In this document: piece by piece, positions 26,391-34,557 of the stretch
How the letters are laid out: each line of letters begins with the position of its first letter
Position numbering within the stretch: position 1 is the stretch's first letter
Source: Bacteroidia bacterium
GTDB taxonomy: Bacteria > Bacteroidota > Bacteroidia > Bacteroidales > GWA2-32-17
Assembly: GCA_016218155.1 (NCBI GenBank)
Contig: JACREQ010000029.1
Coordinates: 1-64,000 of the forward strand
DNA length: 64,000 nt
Reading direction: 5' to 3'
Program-made: the position numbers and the translations under genes
The notes under the pieces: model-generated
The model's input: the letters and a program-made list of their open reading frames with translations, nothing else
Databases searched by the model: none
What the model was told of the DNA's origin: nothing

Positions 26391-27086
26391 ATGACTGAGT
26401 GGATTAACACAGCACTCAATTCGGGTGCTGGTTCTTTCTCAATGCTTTTTGCAGTTTTTTTATTGGGGATTATAAGCACTTTTACTTCTTGCTGCAACTA
26501 TGCAATAATTGGCTCAGTTACGGGCTATTCTGCAAGTTATTCAATAAACTCAAGCAAGAAAAGTCAAATATTATTTAGCATTGCTTTTTTGTTAGGAAGT
26601 GTAATTTCACTTGCAATTATTGGCGCAATAATGGGTTATATTGGTTCTGCTGTTGTTGAAGCAGTAGGTGCTTTCTGGAAAATAGCTGTTGCGATTCTTT
26701 TAATTCTTTTTGGTCTTTTATCTTTAGGATTAGTTCCGATAAAAATACCTCAACTCAATATTAAAAGCACAAAAAAAGGATTTCTCCCAGGATTAGTATT
26801 AGGAATTTTCACAGGTGGATTATCTTTAGTATGCAACGTATGTTGCAATCCTATTTTACCGATTGTTTTAGGAGCATCATTTGTTAAAGCAAGCATATTA
26901 TGGGGAACTTTGATTTTAATTGCCTATGCGATTGGATACAGCCTGCCTTTTACAATTGCAATTGCAGGAATACAAATGGGTTTTGGCAAGATTTCAAACA
27001 AAATGAAAAATGCCAGTAAAATTATCACATATATTGCTGGGGTAATTATGATTTTATCTGGATTTTATTTGATTTATACTTTCTAG
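26391..27086 (+). CDS. CcdA/DsbD-like transmembrane thiol transporter
   Basis: A 231-residue membrane protein with six or more helices of the cytochrome-c-biogenesis CcdA/DsbD transmembrane family. Cysteines occur in the two positions expected for the redox pair: C34-C35 in helix 1 (STFTSCCNY) and C148, C151, C152 in a later helix (SLVCNVCCNP, followed by Pro). Such proteins carry reducing equivalents from cytoplasmic thioredoxin to periplasmic thiols. Three bases separate it from the cysteine-rich gene and one base from hgcA. It could keep the cysteine-rich protein or HgcB-related thiols reduced. A metal-permease role is an alternative. Confidence 0.85.
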   Translation: MTEWINTALNSGAGSFSMLFAVFLLGIISTFTSCCNYAIIGSVTGYSASYSINSSKKSQILFSIAFLLGSVISLAIIGAIMGYIGSAVVEAVGAFWKIAVAILLILFGLLSLGLVPIKIPQLNIKSTKKGFLPGLVLGIFTGGLSLVCNVCCNPILPIVLGASFVKASILWGTLILIAYAIGYSLPFTIAIAGIQMGFGKISNKMKNASKIITYIAGVIMILSGFYLIYTF

Positions 27087-27087
27087 T

Positions 27088-28110
27088 TTGCACTTTATTA
27101 TTTCGCATATAGAACTCGAAAAGAGTATCCCGGTTGTTTCAACAAAGCTTGAGATAAAAGATTATATTGGAGCAATAAAAGCCAGATGGTCGTTTAACAG
27201 ACATAATTTTAAAATTGTTCCAGGTTTATATGCAGTCGGAAAACCTGATAAAAACTCAGAAATTTTTGTTACCTCAAATTATAAACTAAGCTTTGACCAC
27301 TTAAGAAAAAATCTTGACGGTCTGAACTCATGGATACTTGTTTTAAACACTAACGGAATAAATGTATGGTGTGCGGCAGGAAAAGGCACTTTCGGAACAA
27401 ATGAACTTGTTTCAAAAATAAATGAATTTAATTTAGTGAATATTGTTTCACATAAAAGAATTATTGTTCCACAACTTGGTGCTGTTGGGGTTTCTGCCCA
27501 TGAAGTAAAAAAAGAAACAGGTTTTAACATAAAATACGGACCTGTAAAAGCTTCAGATATTAAAACTTTTGTAAACAATAATTATAAAGCAGACATAAAA
27601 ATGAGAACTGTCTTTTTTAATTTTAAAGACAGATTAGTCCTAACTCCTGTAGAAATAGTTGCTCATCTTAAATACTGGATTGTACTTTTCTCATCTCTTT
27701 TTATTTTAAGTTGTTTGACCAAGAATGGCTTCTCTGTTGATGATGGATGGAATTATCTTCACATTATTTTAATAAATCTAGGAGGAGCATATTTAATTGG
27801 CACATTAATTACACCAATACTTTTGCCATACATTCCTATTAGAAATTTCTCGTTTAAAGGGTTAACATTAGGTCTTATATTCACTACAATAATTTCAGTT
27901 TTTAAAATTAATGGTAACAATATCCCTGAAATAGTTTCCTGGCTATTTATGAATATGGCTATTTCTTCATTTACAGCAATGAACTTCACCGGATCATCAA
28001 CCTTCACCTCACTTTCAGGAGTTAAAAAGGAAATGAGAATTGCAATCCCAATACAAATAGGGTTATTTGTTATAGGATTAATTACATGGATAATTCTTAG
28101 ATTTATATAG
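27088..28110 (+). CDS. hgcA: Mercury methylation corrinoid protein HgcA
   Basis: 340 residues. The N-terminal corrinoid-binding domain (about 1-170) contains the HgcA signature INVWCAAGKGTFGTNEL, with the cobalt-ligating Cys95 (codon 27370-27372), preceded by VPGLYAVGKP and NYKLSFDHLR. Five membrane helices fill about 190-340, with the conserved NFTGSSTFTSLSGVKKEM near the end. HgcA transfers a methyl group from its corrinoid to Hg(II) to make methylmercury at the inner membrane. No ATG lies in the N-terminal half; the frame is open only from 27073, so TTG at 27088 is the sole usual start, one base after the previous stop. It is immediately followed by hgcB. The domain also resembles the CFeSP corrinoid subunit, but the helices and motif decide for HgcA. 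Confidence 0.97.
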   Translation: MHFIISHIELEKSIPVVSTKLEIKDYIGAIKARWSFNRHNFKIVPGLYAVGKPDKNSEIFVTSNYKLSFDHLRKNLDGLNSWILVLNTNGINVWCAAGKGTFGTNELVSKINEFNLVNIVSHKRIIVPQLGAVGVSAHEVKKETGFNIKYGPVKASDIKTFVNNNYKADIKMRTVFFNFKDRLVLTPVEIVAHLKYWIVLFSSLFILSCLTKNGFSVDDGWNYLHIILINLGGAYLIGTLITPILLPYIPIRNFSFKGLTLGLIFTTIISVFKINGNNIPEIVSWLFMNMAISSFTAMNFTGSSTFTSLSGVKKEMRIAIPIQIGLFVIGLITWIILRFI

Positions 28111-28111
28111 C

Positions 28112-28408
28112 ATGACAGGACTAACATATATAAAAAACGTCACAACACTTGAGCTTGATGCGGAAAAATGCACTGGTTGCTCGATGTGTGCTATTGTTTG
28201 CCCTCATAATGTTTTTGAGATTAAGAACAAAAAATCAAAAATTCTTGATAAAGATTTATGTATGGAATGTGGAGCTTGTCAGAAAAATTGCCCAGAAAAT
28301 GCCATTAAAGTTCAAACAGGTGTAGGATGTGCCGCAGGCATTATAATTGGTTTTATTAAAGGAACCGAACCTGACTGTAGTTGCGGAGAAGGTTCTTCAT
28401 GCTGCTAA
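28112..28408 (+). CDS. hgcB: Mercury methylation ferredoxin HgcB
   Basis: A 98-residue ferredoxin with two [4Fe-4S] motifs: C20-x2-C23-x2-C26-x3-C30-P and C50-x2-C53-x2-C56-x3-C60-P. HgcB-specific features are Cys73 in GVGCAAGIIIGF and the C-terminal CSCGEGSSCC ending in a Cys pair (97-98). HgcB reduces the HgcA corrinoid to Co(I), and its C-terminal thiols are thought to hand Hg(II) to HgcA. Two extra cysteines (C89, C91) precede the terminal pair. It starts one base after the hgcA stop. Both proteins together are required for mercury methylation in known strains. Confidence 0.97.
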   Translation: MTGLTYIKNVTTLELDAEKCTGCSMCAIVCPHNVFEIKNKKSKILDKDLCMECGACQKNCPENAIKVQTGVGCAAGIIIGFIKGTEPDCSCGEGSSCC

Positions 28409-28415
28409 TATACGC

Positions 28416-28470
28416 TGTCAGTCTGAGGCTCTCGAAGACTGACCGTCACCCTTCGAGAACCTCAGTGTGA
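28416..28470. repeat. REP-like palindromic element (right of hgcB)
   Basis: Arms TGAGGCTCTCGAAG (28424-28437) and CTTCGAGAACCTCA (28451-28464) pair with one mismatch; an inner TCAGTC/GACTGA pair overlaps. It begins TGTCAGTCTGAG, similar to the element at 24976. It may also act as a terminator between convergent hgcB and the YchF-like gene. Confidence 0.65.
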
Positions 28471-28487
28471 TAAATTATTTTAACAAT

Positions 28488-29576
28488 TTATACGTTAAAT
28501 CTGATATTCAAAATATCACCATCTTCAACAATATAATTTTTGCCTTCTATAAATAATTTACCTTTTTCTTTACAAGCCTGTTCGGTTTTAAGTGTTGTAT
28601 AATCTATATATTTCATTACCTCGGCACGAATAAATCCACGCTCTAAATCGCTATGAATTACTCCTGCTGCATTTGGTGCAGTCATACCCTTTTTAATAGT
28701 CCACGCACGAATTTCTTTTACTCCTACTGTAAAAAATGTAAGTAAATTTAATGACTCGTAAGCTGCACGAACCAGCTTGTTAACACCGGGCTCTAATAAT
28801 CCGGCATCTTCCAAAAACATTTTACGATCATCATCACTTTCCAATTCAGCAATTTCAGATTCTAACTTACCTGCAATTATTAATACTTCGGCACTTTGTT
28901 CTGAAAGATATTCAGCCATTGCTTTTGAAAAACTATTACCATTTACAGCTGATGCAGAGTCAACATTAGCAACATAAATAACTTTCTTTGCCGATAAAAG
29001 AAAAACATCATCAGCATGTCGTTTATCATGCTCTGGCAAATCTATTGTTCGTGCTGGTTTAAAAGATTCCAGATGCTCTTTATAAAGCTGCATTATTTCA
29101 ATTCCTCGTTTTGCATCTTTATCCCCGGCTTTTAAATTTTTCTCAAGTCGTAAAATCTTTTTTTCTACTGATTCCAAATCACGAGCCTGAAGTTCAAGCT
29201 CAATATTTTCTATATCTCTAATAGGATTTACTGTAATGTCAGGATGCGGAATTGTAGGATCGTCAAAACATCTAACAACGTGTAATAACGCATCTGTATT
29301 TCTTATTTCTGTCAATAACCTATTACCTGAACTTTCGTTATTTCCCGCACCTCTAACTAAACCGGGAATATCAACAATAGCAACTGTTGCATGAACAATC
29401 TTTTCTGAATGTTCTAATTTATCTAACTCATACAATCTATTATCGGGAACCTGAATAACACCAACATTTGGTTTATTTGAGAATGATTCAGTTGAAGCTT
29501 TATTATTTGAGATACAATTAAAAATAGTTGTTTTTCCAGAACCAGTTATTCCGATAATTCCACATTGTAAAGCCAT
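28488..29576 (-). CDS. YchF-like P-loop GTPase/ATPase (divergent paralogue)
   Basis: A 362-residue protein of the Obg-related YchF family: N-terminal P-loop domain, a helical insertion (about residues 135-190) and a C-terminal TGS-type domain (TFFTVGVKEIRAWTIKKG, HSDLERGFIRAEV). The family P-loop is usually GLPNVGKST; here it is GITGSGKTT, still a valid Walker A. The G3 region reads DIPGLVRGAGNNESSGNRLL instead of the usual KGASKGEGLGN form. It is therefore probably a diverged paralogue rather than the universal YchF. YchF proteins hydrolyse ATP and associate with ribosomes. The gene converges with hgcB. Confidence 0.8.
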   Translation of the reverse strand: MALQCGIIGITGSGKTTIFNCISNNKASTESFSNKPNVGVIQVPDNRLYELDKLEHSEKIVHATVAIVDIPGLVRGAGNNESSGNRLLTEIRNTDALLHVVRCFDDPTIPHPDITVNPIRDIENIELELQARDLESVEKKILRLEKNLKAGDKDAKRGIEIMQLYKEHLESFKPARTIDLPEHDKRHADDVFLLSAKKVIYVANVDSASAVNGNSFSKAMAEYLSEQSAEVLIIAGKLESEIAELESDDDRKMFLEDAGLLEPGVNKLVRAAYESLNLLTFFTVGVKEIRAWTIKKGMTAPNAAGVIHSDLERGFIRAEVMKYIDYTTLKTEQACKEKGKLFIEGKNYIVEDGDILNIRFNV

Positions 29577-29598
29577 AAATACAGTTTTAAATTATATG

Positions 29599-29606
29599 CA
29601 AATTTA
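29599..29606 (-). promoter_or_regulatory. -7 promoter element TAAATTTG for the YchF-like gene
   Basis: Exact TAnnTTTG on the minus strand, 22 bases upstream of the ATG at 29576; no clear -33 box. Confidence 0.5.
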
Positions 29607-29656
29607 GAAAAAGCTAATGGAAAAAAGACTATAATAAAAAAATCAATTATAAATCT

Positions 29657-30232
29657 CTACTGCTGTCTTCCTTCAATACTACAAAGCATAATTCCTGCTG
29701 CAAGAATTAATCTTCTGTCTATTGGAGGTTTTGGATGTGTAATAGACAAAGTATATTTTAATACAAAAGGATTAAAATGCTGTTGAATTTTTGCAATCTC
29801 AACACCAGTAATATCTGTAATTATATAGTTCTGAGGAACCAAATTAATAAACCTACTTAGCAAAGCACCTCCCAAACTGGTTTCTTTAAGTTTTCCAATT
29901 TCAGTTCCTTCAGGAGATAAATAAAGCCACTCATCACTTAGCAATGACTTAAGTCCTTTTCGTTTTAAGGAACCAACATGTTCTCCTGTTTTTGTATCGT
30001 TTACATTATAAGTAGCAGAAAAATCAATAAATCTAGGCGTTTTAATATTAATTAGCTCTTCTGATTTTGTCTGATCGGAATATATTCTAAAATCCTCTTT
30101 TAACTTAAATGCCTTTTGTTCAGAATACAACAACAAATTCATTTCTTTGTCTAAAACTTTAAATGAGCCACCAAAAAGTTTAAATACTTTTTTTCTGAAA
30201 ATGTAAGTCGATTGGTTAAAGGCCTGATTCAT
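29657..30232 (-). CDS. LURP-one/scramblase-like protein
   Basis: A 191-residue soluble protein with the beta-rich pattern of the LURP-one-related/phospholipid-scramblase (tubby-like) fold: FRKKVFKLFGGSFKVLD, then VNDTKTGEHVGSLKRKG and YIITDITGVEIAKIQQHF, ending in a hydrophobic helix (LILAAGIMLCSIE). Bacterial members are of unknown function and may bind lipids. It is transcribed divergently from the CPBP protease gene, with 103 bases between them. Confidence 0.75.
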   Translation of the reverse strand: MNQAFNQSTYIFRKKVFKLFGGSFKVLDKEMNLLLYSEQKAFKLKEDFRIYSDQTKSEELINIKTPRFIDFSATYNVNDTKTGEHVGSLKRKGLKSLLSDEWLYLSPEGTEIGKLKETSLGGALLSRFINLVPQNYIITDITGVEIAKIQQHFNPFVLKYTLSITHPKPPIDRRLILAAGIMLCSIEGRQQ

Positions 30233-30309
30233 AATTTTATTATTTTTAAAATTGATATATTATATTATGTAAAAATACTTAATTAAATGGAATGACTAAA
30301 AAGAATATT

Positions 30310-30317
30310 TATCTTTG
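30310..30317 (+). promoter_or_regulatory. -7 promoter element TATCTTTG for the CPBP protease
   Basis: Exact TAnnTTTG match ending 18 bases before the ATG at 30336; the -33 box is not evident. Confidence 0.5.
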
Positions 30318-30335
30318 ATTTTAAATAGTTTTTAA

Positions 30336-31256
30336 ATGATAAAAGGAATATTATATCGTCTATCACCGGGAGCAAAATTTGCAGTTTCATTATTAATAAT
30401 TGTTACCTGCTTCTTTTTACTGTATTTTATTGGAATAGTAATTTCAATAACTGTTTTTAAATGGAATATACTACAAAACCCTGCTCTTTTATCTGATTTT
30501 TCTAATCCTCAAACTATTCAGGTACTAAAATTTTTGCAGCTAATTCAGAGTATAGGAATATTTTTACTCCCCCCATTAATTATAGGTTATCTCTGTTATC
30601 CATCATTAACTGAATTTTTGCGTTTAAAACGCAAACCTTCATTAATAACATTTGCATTAACTTTATTAGCAGGAATATTCTTTCTTCCATTTTCTAACTG
30701 GCTTGCTTATATAAATTCTTATCTTGAATTACCTGCATTTATGAGCTGGGTAGAACAATGGATGAGGAGTTCTGAGGCATCTGCAGCAAAGCTAACCGAG
30801 GCCTTTTTAAATGTAAATGACACCACCGGACTATTATATAATATTGTTTTAATTGCTGTATTACCTGCAATTGGTGAAGAGTTATTATTCAGAGGATTGT
30901 TACAAAGAATTTTCACACAGTGGTCAAAAAGTTCGCATTGGGGAATCTGGATTTCTGCATTTATTTTTTCAGCAATACACTTACAGTTTTTCGGATTTTT
31001 ACCTAGATTTTTTCTTGGAGTATTCTTCGGATATTTATTAGAAATAACAGGCAGCCTATGGATTCCTATTTTAGCACATTTTATTAATAACTTTACTGGT
31101 GTATTGTTATCATATTTTATAGCAAATCATACAATACCTGAAAAATCTAATGATTTTGGTATGACATCGGGAACATGGATATACGGAATTTTAGGAGGAA
31201 TACTTGGATGCCTAATGCTTTGGCTAGTTATTCGTAAAGAAAATAGAGTATTGTAG
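30336..31256 (+). CDS. CPBP-family intramembrane metalloprotease
   Basis: A 306-residue integral membrane protein with about eight helices and the CAAX protease/bacteriocin-processing (CPBP) motifs: GEELLFRGLLQRIF (EExxxR), FSAIHLQFFGFLPRFFLG (FxxxH) and a third conserved histidine in IPILAHFINN. The Glu and His residues bind a catalytic zinc in the membrane. The substrate is unknown. The 3' end overlaps the convergent gene at 31224-32090 by 33 bases. Confidence 0.9.
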   Translation: MIKGILYRLSPGAKFAVSLLIIVTCFFLLYFIGIVISITVFKWNILQNPALLSDFSNPQTIQVLKFLQLIQSIGIFLLPPLIIGYLCYPSLTEFLRLKRKPSLITFALTLLAGIFFLPFSNWLAYINSYLELPAFMSWVEQWMRSSEASAAKLTEAFLNVNDTTGLLYNIVLIAVLPAIGEELLFRGLLQRIFTQWSKSSHWGIWISAFIFSAIHLQFFGFLPRFFLGVFFGYLLEITGSLWIPILAHFINNFTGVLLSYFIANHTIPEKSNDFGMTSGTWIYGILGGILGCLMLWLVIRKENRVL

Positions 31257-32090
31257 CTGTTCTTTATTTTCTTCTTCTATAACATCAGTTTCTAACAAAT
31301 CTCTTCTTTCCTGCTGTAATGTAGTTTCGGCCATTATTTCAGCTTCGCTAACAAACTCATCAGTTTCTATTTCATTTGTAACTTCTACAGATTGTTTTTC
31401 ATCTCTTTCGTAAGGTCTGTAAACATATACAACACCATATTTTGAAGCTTTATCACGTCGTACATCTTCTGGCAAAAGATCAAAAGTTGCTTCAACCTCA
31501 TTCCAACAAGTTAAAATCAGTAAATCTGCTTCTGAACGCATTGATGCTATCTTATCAGTAGCATATGCTGTGGTTTTTTGCAATACTTTCTGATAACGAA
31601 CTGCCTCAAGAAAATGCTCATATCTTACTCTTACAACAGCAGCTGTGGGATTTGTTATAGGGTTGCCTCCATTTGAAATACGCTCTGCTTCGCCCTTTAT
31701 TAGTTTATCACCCCAGAAAGCTATATCTTTTTCGTTATTTAAATTAGGTAATTTTGAATCGTTTTCTCTTAACCCATAAAATTTTCGTGCTGCCGGCATT
31801 ATTTCGCCTCTCATTATAGCAAAATTTAACACTTGATAAAAATGAGAAATATATAATTTTGCTTTTCTTGTAATAACACCTAATTCTTTACTTTTTGAAG
31901 ATTGTGAAGAAAATGAAGATTTTTGTTGCTGCATCATTTGCTCAAAAGAAGTGTAAAAATTACGCATCTTTTGTAATGTTGACTGTGAAAATGCTAGCTT
32001 AAAAGGAGGAATCTCAACACCTGCAGCTAAAGCCATTTTTAAAGCTTTTAATCTTGCAATATCGGTATTTGGTAATCTTCTATATGGCAT
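31224..32090 (-). CDS. Hypothetical Bacteroidota protein
   Basis: A 288-residue soluble protein without signal or membrane segments. It begins MPYRRLPNTDIARLKALKMA and includes a helical middle (about 60-180) and the motif NPTAAVVRVRYEHFLEA. The last 70 residues are acidic and low-complexity. I recall similar proteins as conserved hypotheticals in Bacteroidales, with no known function. Its 3' end overlaps the convergent protease gene by 33 bases; the overlap falls in the variable tail. Confidence 0.7.
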   Translation of the reverse strand: MPYRRLPNTDIARLKALKMALAAGVEIPPFKLAFSQSTLQKMRNFYTSFEQMMQQQKSSFSSQSSKSKELGVITRKAKLYISHFYQVLNFAIMRGEIMPAARKFYGLRENDSKLPNLNNEKDIAFWGDKLIKGEAERISNGGNPITNPTAAVVRVRYEHFLEAVRYQKVLQKTTAYATDKIASMRSEADLLILTCWNEVEATFDLLPEDVRRDKASKYGVVYVYRPYERDEKQSVEVTNEIETDEFVSEAEIMAETTLQQERRDLLETDVIEEENKEQLQYSIFFTNN

Positions 32091-32324
32091 TTAGTCAAAA
32101 AAATTTATTTTTGGTTAATGCGAAGATAGGGTATCGTATTTCAATGTAATGTATATTCTCAACTAAAATATAAACATTTAACTGTTAATATCATTACACA
32201 CTTAGATTGTTATAATAAAGGCAATTATAAAGACTAAAAAAAATAATAACAAGTAATTACATGAAAATTATTTAATATTGATAAAACTAGATACGATGTT
32301 TTTTTTAATCTTTTTTTTAGAATA

Positions 32325-33566
32325 TTATTCTTCCATCCATTTATAGACTTTATCATTTCTTCTTAACACAACAGATGAAGGAATACTGCAAACCGAGCCC
32401 TTAGCAGCAGTTCCAGAAGATTTATCTTCTAATCTTATTTCAGATAACTTAATTTCAACAACACCAGACGAAGGGCCTATTACCAAAATATTATCACCAA
32501 TAGTAATTTCCCCTGTTTCTATTAGTAATTCAACAACGTTAATATTTTTAAAGTAATTTGTAACTTTTCCAATATACACTTTTCTCTTTGTTGCTGATGA
32601 TCCATAATTTCTTGTCCACTCTCCTATTTTAGCACCTAAATAATAACCTTCCCAAAACCCTCTGTTATAAACGGATTTTAACCTGGTTGTCCATATCTCA
32701 ATTTTATCTTCATTGAAATCGTTATTTTTCCATGATAAAACTGCTTCGTTATAACATTCTGTTACAACTTTTACATACTCGGGAGCTCTTGCACGACCTT
32801 CTATTTTAAGAACCGTAACTCCTGCATCCAATATTTTATCCAGAATATGAATAGTACACAAATCTTTTGGTGACATTATATACTCATTATCAATTTCTAG
32901 TTGATAGTCACTTCCCTTTTCTGTAACAGTATATCCTCTCCGACAATTTTGCAAACAACTTCCACGATTTGCGGAATGATTATTTTCGTGCAAGCTAATA
33001 TAACATTTACCACTAACAGACATGCATAAAGCACCATGTACAAATATTTCAATTCTAACTTTATTTCCTGAAGGACCTAATAAATTTTCTTCATCTATTT
33101 TTTTACATATTTCTGCAGTTTGCAAAACAGTAAGCTCTCTTGCAAGCACCATAACATCGCAGTATTTTGAAAAAAACTTTACTGCCTGATAATTTGAAAT
33201 ATTTAATTGTGTTGATGCATGAATTTCGATTCCTGCTTGTTTAGCACATTCTAAGGCAGCCATGTCGCTTGCTATAACGGCTGTTACTCCTGCATGTTTT
33301 GCTGCATCAATTAAAATCTGCATTTCTGATATTTCGTTATCATAAATAACAGTATTAACTGTTAAGTAGCTTTTTACATTATGTTCGTTACAAATTGCAA
33401 CAATTTTATTCAAATCATCAACAGTAAAGTTAAATGTAGATTTTGAGCGCATATTCAAATTACCTACTCCAAAATATACCGAACTTGCTCCTCCCTGAAT
33501 TGCAGCCATAAGGTTTTCATATGAACCGACTGGCGACATTACCTCTATATTTGAATGTTCTCTCAT
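32325..33566 (-). CDS. Peptidase U32 family protein (TrhP/YegQ-like)
   Basis: A 413-residue protein of the U32 family: N-terminal TIM-barrel beginning EVMSPVGSYENLMAAIQGGASSVYFG, motif STQLNISN, the cysteine cluster HGALCMSVSGKC and NRGSCLQNCRRGY, and a C-terminal beta domain. Despite the name, characterised members (TrhP, RlhA) act in prephenate-dependent hydroxylation of tRNA or rRNA, probably with an FeS cluster held by such cysteines. It is the last gene of a minus-strand run, one base after the glycosyltransferase, so co-transcribed. Which RNA it modifies cannot be told. Confidence 0.88.
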   Translation of the reverse strand: MREHSNIEVMSPVGSYENLMAAIQGGASSVYFGVGNLNMRSKSTFNFTVDDLNKIVAICNEHNVKSYLTVNTVIYDNEISEMQILIDAAKHAGVTAVIASDMAALECAKQAGIEIHASTQLNISNYQAVKFFSKYCDVMVLARELTVLQTAEICKKIDEENLLGPSGNKVRIEIFVHGALCMSVSGKCYISLHENNHSANRGSCLQNCRRGYTVTEKGSDYQLEIDNEYIMSPKDLCTIHILDKILDAGVTVLKIEGRARAPEYVKVVTECYNEAVLSWKNNDFNEDKIEIWTTRLKSVYNRGFWEGYYLGAKIGEWTRNYGSSATKRKVYIGKVTNYFKNINVVELLIETGEITIGDNILVIGPSSGVVEIKLSEIRLEDKSSGTAAKGSVCSIPSSVVLRRNDKVYKWMEE

Positions 33567-33567
33567 T

Positions 33568-34557
33568 TTAAGAATTCCAATGTTTTTCTACTAGTCTCAC
33601 AATTTCATTATTGTCAATTTCATTCATACAGCGAAAATGTTTCTTTGGACATTGTTTAAAACCAATTTTTGTACAAGGACGACATTTTATGTTTTTTAAT
33701 TCAACAATATCTGATAACTCCTTTTTTACATAAGGATACATTCCAAACTCAGGAACTGTATTTCCCCATATCGAGATAATTGGTTTTTGAAATGCTGCAG
33801 CAATATGCATTAATCCAGTATCATGACTTACAATAACTCTTGCCTGCTTAACAATAGATGCCGATTGATTTAAATTATATTTTCCGCAACTATTATAAAC
33901 TTTTCTATTTTTGCAAATTGACATTATTTTATCAGCATCAGTACTATCTTCTTTGCCACCTAAAATAACTATAGGGTAATTTAGTTTCGAAATTATTTCA
34001 GAAATTTTTTCTGCTGGCATTTTCTTGGTAAAATGTTTTGCGCCTATAACAAATCCCACATAACCATTTTGAACAAAATCCGGTAACATGTTTATTTCTA
34101 CCTCATCCTGTTTTGGGATAAAATAATCAAGTCCATTTCCATCATTTTCAACTTCAAAAAGCTTTACCGGCTCAAAATACCGATCAACAATATGCTTATT
34201 AGGCATTTTGTTAATTTTAAAATTTACAAGTAGCCATTTTTCTATATTTAATTTTGGAAAAGTAAGGCTTAAAATACCAATCTGACTTTTAATTCTTTTT
34301 GTACGAATATTATTATGAAGATCAATTATATAATCGTAACGTTCTTCTTTAATCTCGTTAATTGTATCAGAAAATTTCTCTTTAAGAGTTAAGACCTTAT
34401 CAACATTTGGGTTCGACAATAAGATACCAGAAAAAGCAGATTTTGTTAAGAAATGAATCTCAGATTCTGCAACTTGTTTTTTTAAACAACGAACAACAGG
34501 AGTTGTTAATACAATATCCCCAATTGAACTAAACCTTATTATTAAAAATTTAACCAT
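33568..34557 (-). CDS. Glycosyltransferase family 9 (heptosyltransferase-like)
   Basis: A 329-residue GT-B enzyme. It starts KFLIIRFSSIGDIVLTTPVVR, the hallmark of the LPS heptosyltransferase family, and has the second-domain motifs VILGGKEDS, VSHDTGLMHIAAAFQKPIISIWG and a cysteine-containing C-terminus (CRPCTKIGFKQCPKKHF). Members add ADP-heptose to the LPS inner core. Its start overlaps the porin stop by one base (TAATG arrangement). The operon context is the envelope. Confidence 0.92.
   Translation of the reverse strand: MVKFLIIRFSSIGDIVLTTPVVRCLKKQVAESEIHFLTKSAFSGILLSNPNVDKVLTLKEKFSDTINEIKEERYDYIIDLHNNIRTKRIKSQIGILSLTFPKLNIEKWLLVNFKINKMPNKHIVDRYFEPVKLFEVENDGNGLDYFIPKQDEVEINMLPDFVQNGYVGFVIGAKHFTKKMPAEKISEIISKLNYPIVILGGKEDSTDADKIMSICKNRKVYNSCGKYNLNQSASIVKQARVIVSHDTGLMHIAAAFQKPIISIWGNTVPEFGMYPYVKKELSDIVELKNIKCRPCTKIGFKQCPKKHFRCMNEIDNNEIVRLVEKHWNS

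Noticed and set aside
26182-26497. Two minus-strand frames opposite the cysteine-rich gene
   Set aside because: Both are antisense of the operon genes, have no promoter or neighbour context and no recognisable motif.
27088-28110. Reading the corrinoid protein as a CO dehydrogenase/acetyl-CoA synthase subunit (CdhD/AcsC)
   Set aside because: The NVWCAAGK motif is shared, but the C-terminal five membrane helices, the NFTGSSTFTSLSGVKKEM segment and the adjacent HgcB with terminal Cys pair are specific to HgcA; no other CODH/ACS genes are in the window.
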